47,891 nt of DNA from Paenibacillus artemisiicola (GCF_017652985.1 NZ_JAGGDJ010000044.1:1-47891), one strand, 5' to 3'; shown: positions 25,062 to 33,513, counted from the first letter of the stretch. The notes: generated by a model not told the origin, from the sequence alone. A program made the numbers and translations.

Positions 25062-25200
25062 GGTCCCCGCCTCCTTTCATCCTCTATATGTACGCCAATT
25101 CGGCGCGATTCAATCATCCCCTTATTATGGCAGTCCCTTCGCGGACTTGCCAGTCCCGGCCGGCTCGGAATTTCCGAGCGAGGACCGTACGGACGAATAA

Positions 25201-25226
25201 CGAAAAAGAAGGCCGGACGGCCTTCT
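25201..25226 (-). terminator. Terminator of the PhyH gene
   Basis: An 8-9-bp stem (25218-25226 with 25207-25215) followed on the minus strand by five T residues. It lies about 100 bases after the stop codon at 25324. Confidence 0.85.
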
Positions 25227-25323
25227 CTCGCTGCTGCGTTTCGTAACCGCGTCCGATCGGCCGCGGACGCTCGCGAAGGGTGCGGTCTCTCGGCCGCTCG
25301 GCTTCGCTTCCGCGTTCGGCCGC

Positions 25324-26136
25324 TCAGTGCGGCTCGGCGGCGTACGGCGTACCGCACGGTCCGCCGCCCTCGCCGCGGGCGACCGTGACGACGCGCCCGT
25401 CCGCCGCGTGCAGGTCGTCGTGAATGTGATGCCCGAGCCGCAGCGTCGACGCGCCGACGTAATGGCAGATGAACGACCGGCGGAACCGGTCCGCCGAGCG
25501 GTTCGGGTACGAGCCGTGAATCGTGCTGCCGTTGAAGAACAGCACGTCCCCCGCCCGCATATCGGCCGGCACGACGACCGCCCCTTCGGGCAGGTCGACT
25601 TCGTCGGGGAAGTACGACAGCGACGCATCCGCCTCGTGCGGGCACTGGATGGCCTCGCGCTGCGTCTTCGGCACGAGCACGAGGCCGCCGTTCTCCTGAT
25701 CGGCGTCGTCGATCGCCGTCCAGGCGGCGATGCACGTCCCCGGCTCCGCCTGCAAATAATAATTGTCCTGGTGCAGCGCCTGCCCCCGCGCCCCCGGCGG
25801 CTTGAAGTAGAACATGCTCTGCGCCGCCAGCGGTTCCTCGCCGAACAGCTCCGCGAGCGCGGCCATGACCCGCGGGTCCAGCATGTACGCCCGAGCCGTC
25901 GCCAAAATCCGGTGCGGATACAGAATGCGCGGATACATCAGCAGCGGCTCCCCGCCCGCCGCCTCGAACGTCTTCGGCTCGAAATACCCCGGGATGCCGC
26001 CTTGCTTCACGACCTGCGCGAAGCACGCGCGAATCTCCTCCACCTGCGCCGCCCCGAACAGCCCCCTTGCGATCACATAGCCCTCTTCTTCGAACTGCCT
26101 CCGCTGCGCTTCCGTCAAGATCGTCCCGATCGCCAT
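25324..26136 (-). CDS. Phytanoyl-CoA dioxygenase family (Fe(II)/2-oxoglutarate) protein
   Basis: Encodes 270 residues; GGGAG lies nine bases before the ATG. The double-stranded beta-helix iron site is H122 and D124 (LHQDNYYLQ) and H207 (STIHGSY), with an arginine near 217-219 for 2-oxoglutarate. All residues needed for oxygenase activity are present. Substrates in this family range from fatty acyl-CoAs to ectoine and antibiotic precursors, and cannot be told here. It is divergent from an AraC-type regulator 128 bases away, an arrangement common in Paenibacillus, so induction by that regulator is likely. Confidence 0.9.
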   Translation of the reverse strand: MAIGTILTEAQRRQFEEEGYVIARGLFGAAQVEEIRACFAQVVKQGGIPGYFEPKTFEAAGGEPLLMYPRILYPHRILATARAYMLDPRVMAALAELFGEEPLAAQSMFYFKPPGARGQALHQDNYYLQAEPGTCIAAWTAIDDADQENGGLVLVPKTQREAIQCPHEADASLSYFPDEVDLPEGAVVVPADMRAGDVLFFNGSTIHGSYPNRSADRFRRSFICHYVGASTLRLGHHIHDDLHAADGRVVTVARGEGGGPCGTPYAAEPH

Positions 26137-26264
26137 CGCTCACCGCTCCCGTTTTGTGATACGTTTATTGTAAGCGGCATCAGGCGCGCCCGGAAATGAA
26201 GGCGCCGGCTGTCGTGTTGCACAAAACGGCTGCGCGGGAACGCGCGGCCCGGGGAGGCCCGCGG

Positions 26265-27158
26265 ATGCCGAACAAATATCTGTACGAATACGAGCAGGAA
26301 ACCGCGCCGACGTCCGGCGTGCTCATGGCGGATCATTTCCGCCGGTCCTACGGCTTCTACGGCCATCGGCCGCGGGGCACGTTCGACTGGCTGCTGATCT
26401 ACACGGTCGCCGGAAGCGGCGCCTTCCGCGTCGGCGACGCGGTGCTGACCGCCGGGCCCGGCGACGCCGTGCTGCTGCCGCCCGGCGTGCCGCATCATTA
26501 CGCGGCGGGCGAGGACGGCGGCTGGGAGCTGCTGTGGACGCATTTCCTCCCGCTCCCGGAATGGCGGCCGTACCTCCGGCTGCCCCGGACGGAGGAAGGG
26601 CTGCACGCGGTCGCCGTCGCGGACGGACCGGGCCGGCCGCGCCTCGAGGACGCGTTCCGCCGCCTGATCGCCGACGCCCGCCGCGGCAGCCGCTCGGGGC
26701 AGGCGCTGGCCCTGCTGGCGCTGGCGGAGATCCTCATCCTCCTGCACGAAAGCGCCGAGCGGGAATGGCGCCGCGACGACGCGCCGGTCGGCCAGGACGA
26801 ACGCATCGCGGAGGCGCTCCTCTACATCGCGGACCATGCGCACGAGCCGCTGGCGCCCGCGCTGCTCGCCCGCCGCGCCGGGCTGTCGGAATCGCGTTTC
26901 CGACATCTCTTCAAGGCCGAGACCGGGAAGTCCGCCGCGGCCTGGGTGACGGAGACGCGGCTGCATCAGGCTGCCAAGCTGCTGGAGCTGACGAGCCGCC
27001 CCGTCGGCGAGATCGCGGCCTACGTCGGCTTCGAGTCGGCCTATTATTTCACGCGCCGGTTCACGGCCGCCTTCGGCGCGAGCCCGACGGCCTTCCGCCG
27101 GCTCGCCGCGGAGCGGCGCGACGCGGCCCCGCGCGCACCGGAGCCGGAGCCGGAATAA
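26265..27158 (+). CDS. AraC-family transcriptional regulator
   Basis: Encodes 297 residues from the ATG at 26265, set by GGGGAGG upstream. The N-terminal cupin-like ligand domain (about 20-150) contains LLLPPGVPHHYAAGEDG. The C-terminal double helix-turn-helix (about 185-285) shows LARRAGLSESRFRHLFKAETG and PVGEIAAYVGFESAYYFTRRFTAAFGASPTAFR. Such regulators usually activate adjacent genes for sugar or secondary metabolism when a ligand binds the cupin part. The divergent PhyH dioxygenase is the likely target. The C-terminal tail is acidic and Pro/Glu-rich. Confidence 0.92.
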   Translation: MPNKYLYEYEQETAPTSGVLMADHFRRSYGFYGHRPRGTFDWLLIYTVAGSGAFRVGDAVLTAGPGDAVLLPPGVPHHYAAGEDGGWELLWTHFLPLPEWRPYLRLPRTEEGLHAVAVADGPGRPRLEDAFRRLIADARRGSRSGQALALLALAEILILLHESAEREWRRDDAPVGQDERIAEALLYIADHAHEPLAPALLARRAGLSESRFRHLFKAETGKSAAAWVTETRLHQAAKLLELTSRPVGEIAAYVGFESAYYFTRRFTAAFGASPTAFRRLAAERRDAAPRAPEPEPE

Positions 27159-27231
27159 CGGCCGGCCGCGCGGGTTCGCGCTGCGGACGCGACCATGCGA
27201 TCCCATAATACACGAAAGAAGGTGCGCCGCC

Positions 27232-27684
27232 ATGGACTGCCTCGGCTGCCGCATCGCGAACGGCCTGGAGCCGGACGCGAACGTCGTCTACGAGAACGAG
27301 ACGCTTGCCTGCGTGCTCGATATCGCCCCGTTCAACGAAGGCCATCTGCTCCTTCTGCCCAAGCGCCATATTCTCGACGTCGAGGAGCTGGATTCCGCCG
27401 CCGCTTATGCGATCATGGACGCCGCGCGGCTGCTGTCCGCGCTGCTCAAGCGGACGTTTCGCCCGCACGGCATCACGATGTGCCAGAACGGCGGCCGGTT
27501 CAACGACCTCGGCCACTACCACCTGCACCTCATTCCCCGTTACGAGGGCGATGGGTTCTCCTGGAGCGAGCCGCTTCGTCCGCACGGAGCCGAAGAACGG
27601 CTCGCGGCCACGAAAGCGAAGCTAGTCGCGGCGCTCGAAGGGGAAGAAGGGCAGCCGTCCCGCACGGACGCTCGGCCCCGCTAG
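27232..27684 (+). CDS. HIT-family nucleotide hydrolase
   Basis: Encodes 150 residues, starting behind AGAAGGTG. The histidine triad is H95, H97 and H99 in LGHYHLHLIPR; cysteines 3 and 6 near the N-terminus may bind zinc as in Hinge/Hit-like proteins. The family hydrolyses or transfers nucleotide conjugates such as dinucleoside polyphosphates or AMP-amidates in the cytoplasm. It is a single gene ending at a strong bidirectional terminator. Confidence 0.93.
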   Translation: MDCLGCRIANGLEPDANVVYENETLACVLDIAPFNEGHLLLLPKRHILDVEELDSAAAYAIMDAARLLSALLKRTFRPHGITMCQNGGRFNDLGHYHLHLIPRYEGDGFSWSEPLRPHGAEERLAATKAKLVAALEGEEGQPSRTDARPR

Positions 27685-27770
27685 CCGGGCGGATCCGGGC
27701 GGCATTTGCCTGTCCGGCATTCGCCTTTCCGGGCTAGCAGTCTGGCGTCCGCGTACCGCCCGCAACCAAA

Positions 27771-27817
27771 AAAATCTCCGCCGCGCGGTCCTTATCGGCC
27801 CGCGCGGCGGAGATTTT
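27771..27817. terminator. Bidirectional terminator between HIT and htpG genes
   Basis: A perfect 17-bp stem (27771-27787 with 27801-27817) with inner GG/CC pairing. T-tails are present on both strands, as suits the convergent HIT and htpG genes. Confidence 0.93.
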
Positions 27818-27855
27818 CGTTTTCCTTTTGCTGCCTTGCCTGTCGCTTCTTCCGT

Positions 27856-29745
27856 TTACACCATCACTTTGCAGATATCGTTCGTGAATGCCACCGGATC
27901 CTGGATCGGCAGCCCTTCGATGAGCAGCGCCTGGTTGTACAGCAGCTGCGTGTACAGGCCCAGCTTCTCGCTATCCTTCTCCGCGGCTTCCTTCAGCGAT
28001 TGGAACACGGGATGGTTCACGTTGATTTCCAGCACCTTCTCGGCTTGGATGCCTTCGTTGTTCGGCATCGCGCTCAGGATCTTCTCCATCTCGATGGACA
28101 GCTCGCCCTCGCTCGTGAGGCAGACCGGATGGCTCTTCAGCCGCTTGGACGCCTTGACCTTCGTCACCTTGCCGCTCAGCAGCGTCTGCATTTGCTCGAA
28201 CAGCGCCTTGCTGGACGGCTCCTCCGCTTCCTGCTTCTCGTCCGCGTCCGGCTCGATGCCGAGGTCGCCGCTCGAGACCGACTTGAATTGCTTCTCCTTG
28301 TACGTCATGATCGCCTTGATCGCGAACTCGTCGATGTCGTCGGTGAAGTACAGGATTTCGTAACCTTTGTCCGCCACGAGCTCCGTCTGCGGCAGCTTCT
28401 CGATGCGTTCGATCGAGCCGCCCGTCGCGTAGTAGATGAACTTCTGGTCTTCCGGCATGCGCGCGACGTATTCGTCCAGCGAGACGAGCTTGTTCTCCTT
28501 GGAGGAGTGGAACAGGAGCAGGTCCTGCAGCACGTCCTTGTTCACGCCGAAATCGTTGTACACGCCGAACTTCAGCTGGCGTCCGAACGCTTTATAGAAC
28601 GTCTCGTAGCGCTCGCGCTCGTCCTTCAACAGGCCGAGGAGCGTGCTCTTGATTTTGTTCTTGATGTTCTTCGCGATCAGCGTCAGCTGGCGGTCATGCT
28701 GCAGCATTTCCCGGGAGATGTTGAGGGACAGGTCCTCGGAGTCCACCATCCCTTTCACGAAGCTGAAGTAGTCCGGCAGCAGGTCGGCGCATTTGTCCAT
28801 GATGAGGACGCCGTTGGAGTAGAGCTCGAGCCCCTTCTCGTACTCCTTCGTGTAGTAGTCGAACGGCGTGCTCTCCGGCACGTACAGGATCGCCCGGTAA
28901 ACGACCGCGCCGTCCGCGCTGATGTGAATATGCTTGAGCGGCTTGTCGAAGCCGTAGCGCTTCTCGTGGTAGAACGCCTCGTAGTCCCCGTCGGTCAGCT
29001 CGCTTTTGTTTTTGCGCCAGATCGGCACCATGCTGTTGATCGTCTGCTCTTCCGTGTACGCTTCGAATTCCGGCGTTTCGCCCTCGGCGGCGCCTTCCTT
29101 CGGCCGCTGGCCCGAGACGTCCATCTTGATCGGATAGCGGATGAAGTCGGAATATTTCTTCACGATGGCGCGCAGGCGGTATTCTTCCAGAAACTCGTCG
29201 TAGTTGTCCTCTTCCGCGTTCGGCTTGATATGCAGCACGATTTCCGTGCCGACCGCCGCCTTCTCCGCCGGCTCGATCGTGTAGCCGTCGGCGCCCTCGG
29301 ATTCCCACTTGAACGCCTGGCCGCTGCCGAGCGCGCGGCTCGTGACCGTCACGCGGTCAGCAACCATGAACGCCGCGTAGAACCCGACGCCGAACTGGCC
29401 GATGATGTTGTGGCCGTCCTTGCTCTCGTTCTCCTTCTTGAACGCGAGCGAGCCGCTCTTCGCGATGACGCCGAGGTTGTTCTCGAGCTCTTCCTCGGTC
29501 ATGCCGATGCCGGTGTCGGCGATCGTGAGCTTGCGGGCTTCCTTGTTCGCCGTGATTTTGACGAAATAGTCGGCGGCGTTGAACGCGATGTTGTCGTCGG
29601 TCAGCGCCTTGTAGTAGATTTTATCGATAGCGTCGCTGGCGTTGGAGATCAGCTCCCGCAGGAAAATTTCCCGCTGCGTGTAGATGGAGTTGATCATCAT
29701 TTCAAGCAGCCGCTTGGACTCGGCTTTGAACTCTTGCTTCACCAT
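27856..29745 (-). CDS. htpG: Molecular chaperone HtpG (bacterial Hsp90)
   Basis: Encodes 629 residues from the ATG at 29745 (MVKQEFKAES), the standard family start; an upstream in-frame start at 29793 falls inside the CIRCE element. The GHKL ATPase domain shows LISNASDAIDK, DTGIGMTEEEL and GQFGVGFYAAFMV; the middle and C-terminal domains are full length. HtpG is an ATP-dependent cytoplasmic dimer that remodels client proteins under stress. The leader carries a perfect CIRCE operator (29783-29809) just downstream of a promoter, so HrcA repression is expected. The gene stands alone. Confidence 0.98.
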   Translation of the reverse strand: MVKQEFKAESKRLLEMMINSIYTQREIFLRELISNASDAIDKIYYKALTDDNIAFNAADYFVKITANKEARKLTIADTGIGMTEEELENNLGVIAKSGSLAFKKENESKDGHNIIGQFGVGFYAAFMVADRVTVTSRALGSGQAFKWESEGADGYTIEPAEKAAVGTEIVLHIKPNAEEDNYDEFLEEYRLRAIVKKYSDFIRYPIKMDVSGQRPKEGAAEGETPEFEAYTEEQTINSMVPIWRKNKSELTDGDYEAFYHEKRYGFDKPLKHIHISADGAVVYRAILYVPESTPFDYYTKEYEKGLELYSNGVLIMDKCADLLPDYFSFVKGMVDSEDLSLNISREMLQHDRQLTLIAKNIKNKIKSTLLGLLKDERERYETFYKAFGRQLKFGVYNDFGVNKDVLQDLLLFHSSKENKLVSLDEYVARMPEDQKFIYYATGGSIERIEKLPQTELVADKGYEILYFTDDIDEFAIKAIMTYKEKQFKSVSSGDLGIEPDADEKQEAEEPSSKALFEQMQTLLSGKVTKVKASKRLKSHPVCLTSEGELSIEMEKILSAMPNNEGIQAEKVLEINVNHPVFQSLKEAAEKDSEKLGLYTQLLYNQALLIEGLPIQDPVAFTNDICKVMV

Positions 29746-29782
29746 GTTACGGAATGCCCTCCCCAAAATGGAATGAATGATG

Positions 29783-29809
29783 TTAGCACTCAAGCCATCG
29801 GAGTGCTAA
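29783..29809. promoter_or_regulatory. CIRCE operator (HrcA binding site) of htpG
   Basis: The inverted repeat TTAGCACTC, nine bases, GAGTGCTAA is a perfect match to the CIRCE consensus. It lies 12 bases downstream of the -10 element and 38 bases before the start codon. Confidence 0.97.
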
Positions 29810-29820
29810 CGCTACTTCCT

Positions 29821-29850
29821 TTTATAGCATAGTTGGAGGGCCCGGCTCAA
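29821..29850 (-). promoter_or_regulatory. Sigma-A promoter of htpG
   Basis: On the minus strand TTGAGC (29845-29850) is followed after 18 bases by TATAAA (29821-29826), with the CIRCE element directly downstream. Confidence 0.75.
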
Positions 29851-29926
29851 GTCCGAACTTGAAGAAAATGCGTTTCCAAGCCGCGGGCGGCGCCGAATTT
29901 GTTTGGCCCGTGCTCTTCCGCCGGCC

Positions 29927-30360
29927 ATATATGCCGCTGGGTCACCCTCTTGGCCCGGTTACGGCCGGTTCGCCCCCATGTAGGTTACTGCGTCACCTTC
30001 TGGCCTCGGTTACGGCCGGTTCGCCCCCATGTAGGTTACTGCGTCACCTTCTTGCCTCGGTTTCCGCCGGTTCGCCAACCATGTAGGTTACTGGGTCACC
30101 TTCTTGGCCCGGTTTCGGCCGGTTCGGCCCCCATGTAGGTTACTGCGTCACCTTCTTGCCTCGGTTTCCGCCGGTTCGCCTCCATGTAGGTTACTGCGTC
30201 ACCTTCTTGGCTCGGTTTGAGCCGGTTCGCCCCCATGAAGGTAACTGCGTCACCTTCTTGCCTCGGTTTGGGCCGGTTCGCCGGTAATGTAGGTTACTGG
30301 AGCACCTTCCTTGGCTCGGTTACGGCCGGTTCGCCCCCACGTAGGTTACTGGAGCACCAT
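29927..30360. repeat. Nine-copy 51-52 bp tandem repeat array
   Basis: Units begin at about 29927, then 29978, 30029, 30081, 30133, 30184, 30235, 30287 and 30339 (last one cut short). Each holds ATGTAGGTTACTGCGTCACC, then CTTGGCTCGGTT and GGCCGGTTCGCCCCC. The spacing alternates between 51 and 52 bases, so no frame is kept and it is not coding. Within each unit GGTTAC and GTCACC form a small dyad around TGC. It lies between the divergent htpG and udk promoters. Confidence 0.93.
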
Positions 30361-30516
30361 CCGCGGCCCATCTGCCCGACGACCCCGCGCCGAGCGTCGC
30401 CGCCATCTCGAAGCGCCTTCCGCCGAGTCGGCCATGATCCGCCGGAGCCGTTCCTCCCTCGCTCGCCTTAGCAAAATGTACATCCCCCCGCCGGGATGAA
30501 ATCGGGGGCTCGGTTA

Positions 30517-30525
30517 TGCTACAAT
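30517..30525 (+). promoter_or_regulatory. Extended -10 promoter element of udk
   Basis: TGC followed by TACAAT (30520-30525) forms an extended -10 element 38 bases before the udk start; no good -35 is visible, as is common for this class. Confidence 0.55.
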
Positions 30526-30563
30526 ACGAGGATTGAACACCGCCAAGGAGGCTGCTTTGCACA

Positions 30564-31214
30564 ATGCTCATCATCGGAATCGCCGGGGGCACCGGCTCCG
30601 GCAAAACGACGGTCGCGCGCTCCGTCATCGAACGGCTCGGCACGAACGACGTCACGTTCATTTCCCAGGACAATTACTATAAAGATCATCCCCATCTCTC
30701 CATGGCCGAACGGGAATCGCTCAACTACGACCACCCGCTCGTCTTCGACAACGAGCTGCTGATCGCGGATCTGAAGCAGCTGCGGAACGGCCAATCCGTG
30801 CAGGCGCCGGTCTACGATTTCACCGTCCATGCCCGCTCCAAGACGGAATCGGTCGGGCTGCGCCCGAATCCGATCGTCATCCTCGAAGGGCTGCACGTGC
30901 TGTCCGACGAGCGCCTGCGCGAGCTGCTGGACATCAAGGTGTTCGTGGACACGGATCCGGACGTGCGCATTCTCCGCCGGGTGCTGCGGGACATCGAGGA
31001 GCGCGGCCGGACGATCCAATCCATTCACCATCAATATTTGACCTCGGTGAAACCGATGCACGAGGCGTTCATCGAGCCCTCCAAGAAATACGCGGACATC
31101 ATCATCCCCGAAGGCGGCGAAAACCAGATCGGCATCGAGCTGCTGACGACGCTCACGGAGAAATACGCCAGGAACGGCGGCGAGCTGCCGGATGGCATTA
31201 CCGGACGGTCGTAA
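30564..31214 (+). CDS. udk: Uridine kinase
   Basis: Encodes 216 residues with AAGGAGG 12 bases upstream. The Walker A motif is GGTGSGKT (8-15); typical uridine-kinase features follow: SQDNYYKD, YDHPLVFDNELL, QAPVYDF, ILEGLHVL and the lid RDIEERGRTIQS. The enzyme phosphorylates uridine and cytidine with ATP or GTP in pyrimidine salvage. It is followed 25 bases later by a SnoaL-like gene, with no terminator between, so they may be co-transcribed. Confidence 0.96.
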   Translation: MLIIGIAGGTGSGKTTVARSVIERLGTNDVTFISQDNYYKDHPHLSMAERESLNYDHPLVFDNELLIADLKQLRNGQSVQAPVYDFTVHARSKTESVGLRPNPIVILEGLHVLSDERLRELLDIKVFVDTDPDVRILRRVLRDIEERGRTIQSIHHQYLTSVKPMHEAFIEPSKKYADIIIPEGGENQIGIELLTTLTEKYARNGGELPDGITGRS

Positions 31215-31239
31215 GCTTGAGCGTTAAGGAGGCGGCGGC

Positions 31240-31671
31240 ATGAACCCGATCGGCGTGGTACGGGGATTTTTCGAGCAGGTACGTTCGGGGCGGAACCCCG
31301 ATGCGGCGGCGGCCTTCATGGCCGAACGGGTGCTGGCCCGCCAAGTGACGGCCGAGCGGGAGACGACCGTCGAGCGGTCGCCCGCGGACTACGCCGCGCA
31401 TGTGCGCGAGATGCGGGATGCCTATGGCGAATTCGACCTCGCCGTCGAGGAGCTGATCGCCCAAGGCGACCGCGTTTATGCCCGCTGGCGGCAGACCGGC
31501 GCGCATATCGGCGAGGTCGACGGCTTCGCGCCTACGGGCAAGCCGATCGTCGAGCTGGCGAGCGCCGTCTACCGCGTGGCGGACGGGAAGATCGTCGAGT
31601 ATTGGATCCAGATCGACCGCGAGGGCATTCGGCGCCAGCTGGAACGGAACGCGGAAGCGGAAAAGTTATAA
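31240..31671 (+). CDS. SnoaL-like (NTF2-fold) ester cyclase family protein
   Basis: Encodes 143 residues; AAGGAGG is seven bases before the ATG. The alpha+beta cone fold is shown by the helical N-terminus (VVRGFFEQVRSG), DLAVEELIAQGDRVYARWRQTGAHIG and the C-terminal strands (VYRVADGKIVEYWIQID). SnoaL-like proteins are mostly small cytoplasmic enzymes or binding proteins, and members of unknown role are common. It shares a terminator with udk upstream. A run of AGAAAT/AGGAAT repeats starts ten bases after its stop codon. Confidence 0.85.
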   Translation: MNPIGVVRGFFEQVRSGRNPDAAAAFMAERVLARQVTAERETTVERSPADYAAHVREMRDAYGEFDLAVEELIAQGDRVYARWRQTGAHIGEVDGFAPTGKPIVELASAVYRVADGKIVEYWIQIDREGIRRQLERNAEAEKL

Positions 31672-31681
31672 GAACAGTTAT

Positions 31682-31724
31682 AGAAATAGAAATAGGAATA
31701 GAATAGAAATAGGAATAGAAATAG
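31682..31724. repeat. Short AT-rich hexamer repeat after the SnoaL gene
   Basis: Seven units of AGAAAT or AGGAAT (one is shortened to AGAAT) occur in series, purine-rich on the plus strand and standing out from the GC-rich surroundings. It separates the stop codon from the terminator. Confidence 0.85.
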
Positions 31725-31738
31725 CAGGCGCCATGACG

Positions 31739-31762
31739 GCCGGGACGAGTCCCGGCTTTTTT
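31739..31762 (+). terminator. Terminator of udk and SnoaL genes
   Basis: A 7-bp GC-rich stem (31739-31745 with 31750-31756) with loop CGAG and six T residues. Confidence 0.9.
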
Positions 31763-32037
31763 GTCGTCCGCGGCCGGCGTACGGCGGGACATCCCCCCTC
31801 CCTTGCGGAAGAGCGTAAGAAGCGGACCCGGCGCTTGCCTGCGCAGATCCGCCTCCACACAGGTTGTGTGAAATTATGCAAAAAATACCGAAACGAACTA
31901 CCCCGTCGCTTGGTTCTATTCCTTTACTATTTGCAATTATTCCGACATATCTGCCGCTCGCGATATTCATTAAAAACAAGCAAAATTATATTCGATCCAC
32001 ATGCCCAAAGGGCCAGCCGTTCACGCCGAAAAGGAGA
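31763..32037. other. Gene-free interval before the kinase pseudogene
   Basis: The first 100 bases are GC-rich; from about 31866 to 32000 the sequence becomes AT-rich, as in a promoter region. I see no credible gene on either strand. AAGGAG (32033-32038) is the ribosome binding site of the broken gene that follows. Confidence 0.5.
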
Positions 32038-32044
32038 CGAAATC

Positions 32045-32556
32045 GTGCCCCTCGCAAAATCCGCATCATGGGCTCGGTCGGCAGCGGCAAGTCCGCGCTG
32101 ACGCGGGAGCTGTCCGCCCGGCTGGGCGTGCCGTACTGCGAGACGGATCATCTCGTCTGGCGGAGAAGCCCTGGCGGGCCGGATGTCCGCAACGACGTTA
32201 AGACGCGCGACGCCCTGCTGGACGCGGCCATCGGCGCGAACGGCTGGATCGCCGAAGGCGCGCACGATAAGCGGACGCGCCGAAGTTTCGAGGAAGCCGA
32301 TCTGATCGTCTATTTGGACACGCCGGTCTGGCGGAGGAACGTTCGAGTTCTGAAACGGTTCGCGCGGCAGAAGCCGGGCCTCGAGCACGGCAATTACAAG
32401 CAGACGCTCGCGATGCTCGTCAACATGTACCGATGAAGCTTCGGCCATGCGCGGCGGGACAAGGCGGTCATCCTCGAACTCCTTGAGCCGTACCGCGCGA
32501 AAACGCTGATTCTGCGCGACAATTCGGACCTGGCCGCCATCTTAAACCGCCCCTGA
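32045..32556 (+). pseudogene. Broken P-loop kinase (adenylate-kinase/topology-modulation-like) gene
   Basis: A GTG at 32045 sits seven bases after AAGGAGA, and its first codons read VPLAK, but the frame then runs into another one. Adding one A to the AAAA at 32056-32059 would give VPLAKIRIMGSVGSGKSALT, a perfect P-loop start. The kinase frame then continues (PYCETDHLVW, DLIVYLDTP, RFARQKPG) to an in-frame TGA at 32434-32436, where relatives have Trp, and is open again through RRDKAVILELLEPYRAKTLIL to 32554-32556. Two lesions in a 170-codon gene make a true pseudogene more likely than sequencing error. Intact relatives are small nucleotide-kinase-like P-loop proteins of unclear role. Confidence 0.78.
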
Positions 32557-32622
32557 ACGACAAGGCCGAAAAGAGGGAGGGCATGTCAGGTTTCATGAAT
32601 AGCGCCGCTCTCACATATCCTT

Positions 32623-32653
32623 ACCGTGTGCGATTCATAACCGTGTGCGATTC
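32623..32653. repeat. Duplicated 14-bp leader segment
   Basis: ACCGTGTGCGATTC occurs at 32623-32636 and 32640-32653, 17 bases apart, immediately upstream of the ribosome binding site of the DUF2935 gene. Confidence 0.8.
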
Positions 32654-32672
32654 GAAAAGGAGGAGGCGGAGC

Positions 32673-33488
32673 ATGGACGCTTTCGTGGCGCGTTCGCTGG
32701 AGGAAATCCGTTTTTGGGCGAGGATCATGAAGGAGCATTCCTTATTCCTGAGGTTGGGGTTCCGCTGCGAAGACACGCAGCTGATCCAGGAAGCCAACGG
32801 CTTCTACGCCGTGTTCGAGGGTATCGAGGCAAGGGCGCATGCCTTCACGGCGGCGACCGACCCGCAGCAAATCCGCGCGTTCAACGCGGAGGTGCATAAC
32901 GCCGTTTCTCACATCTGGGTGTTCAAGCGCAAAGTATTGGGGCTGATCTTGACCTGCCAGCTGCCCGGGGCCAACAACTTCCCGCTGCTCGTCGACCACG
33001 TGAGCCGGGAAGCCAATTACTTCCGCAATCGCCTCGCGGAGCTCAACAACGGCCGGCTCGAGCCGCTGCCGGACGCGATCATCGACGAGAACGTGTTTTT
33101 CTTGAAGATCATGGCCGACCATGCGAAATTCATCGGGCATCTGCTCGATCCGTCGGAACGGAAGCTGGTGGACCAAGCCCGGGAGTTCAGCAACGATTTC
33201 GACCAGCTGCTCTGGCAGGCCCAAGACTTGAGCTCGATGCGGCCGCAATCGCAGACCAAGCCGCTGCTGTCGCAGTTCCTCGACCAGAACCGCGTATCCG
33301 TCGCGAGCCTGCGCGATTTCAAGAAGACCGCCCGCGACCTCATCGAAGCGTGCCGGATCAAAAGCATCATCCATCCGCTGCTCGCCGACCACGTGTACCG
33401 GGAAGCGGTTCATTTCCTCGCGATCATCGACCTGTTCGAGCAGGCCCTGACCGGCCAAGCGCCGACGCCGCTGCCAGCCGCGCACTAG
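32673..33488 (+). CDS. DUF2935 family ferritin-like protein
   Basis: Encodes 271 residues from the ATG at 32673 behind GGAGGAGG. The sequence is almost all helical with spaced His/Glu motifs: RFWARIMKEHSLFL (about 13-26), LLVDHVSREANYF, FFLKIMADHAKFI and LLADHVYREAVHFL. Known structures of this family are two stacked four-helix bundles with a possible dimetal site. The function is unknown. It is a single gene with a downstream hairpin and a duplicated segment in its leader. Confidence 0.9.
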   Translation: MDAFVARSLEEIRFWARIMKEHSLFLRLGFRCEDTQLIQEANGFYAVFEGIEARAHAFTAATDPQQIRAFNAEVHNAVSHIWVFKRKVLGLILTCQLPGANNFPLLVDHVSREANYFRNRLAELNNGRLEPLPDAIIDENVFFLKIMADHAKFIGHLLDPSERKLVDQAREFSNDFDQLLWQAQDLSSMRPQSQTKPLLSQFLDQNRVSVASLRDFKKTARDLIEACRIKSIIHPLLADHVYREAVHFLAIIDLFEQALTGQAPTPLPAAH

Positions 33489-33513
33489 ACGCGAGCGCCG
33501 TTCCGCTCCCAAA

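Noticed and set aside
27706..29832. A plus-strand frame of about 700 codons opposite htpG
   Set aside because: HtpG is unmistakable on the minus strand, with terminator, promoter and CIRCE; the other frame is a mirror effect.
29927..30360. CRISPR array
   Set aside because: The units are contiguous repeats of about 51 bp with no unique spacers and no cas genes.
32434..32436. TGA decoded as Trp or selenocysteine in the broken kinase gene
   Set aside because: TGA is used as a normal stop in many genes here, the position is Trp in relatives, no selenocysteine element is visible, and a second lesion exists in the same gene.
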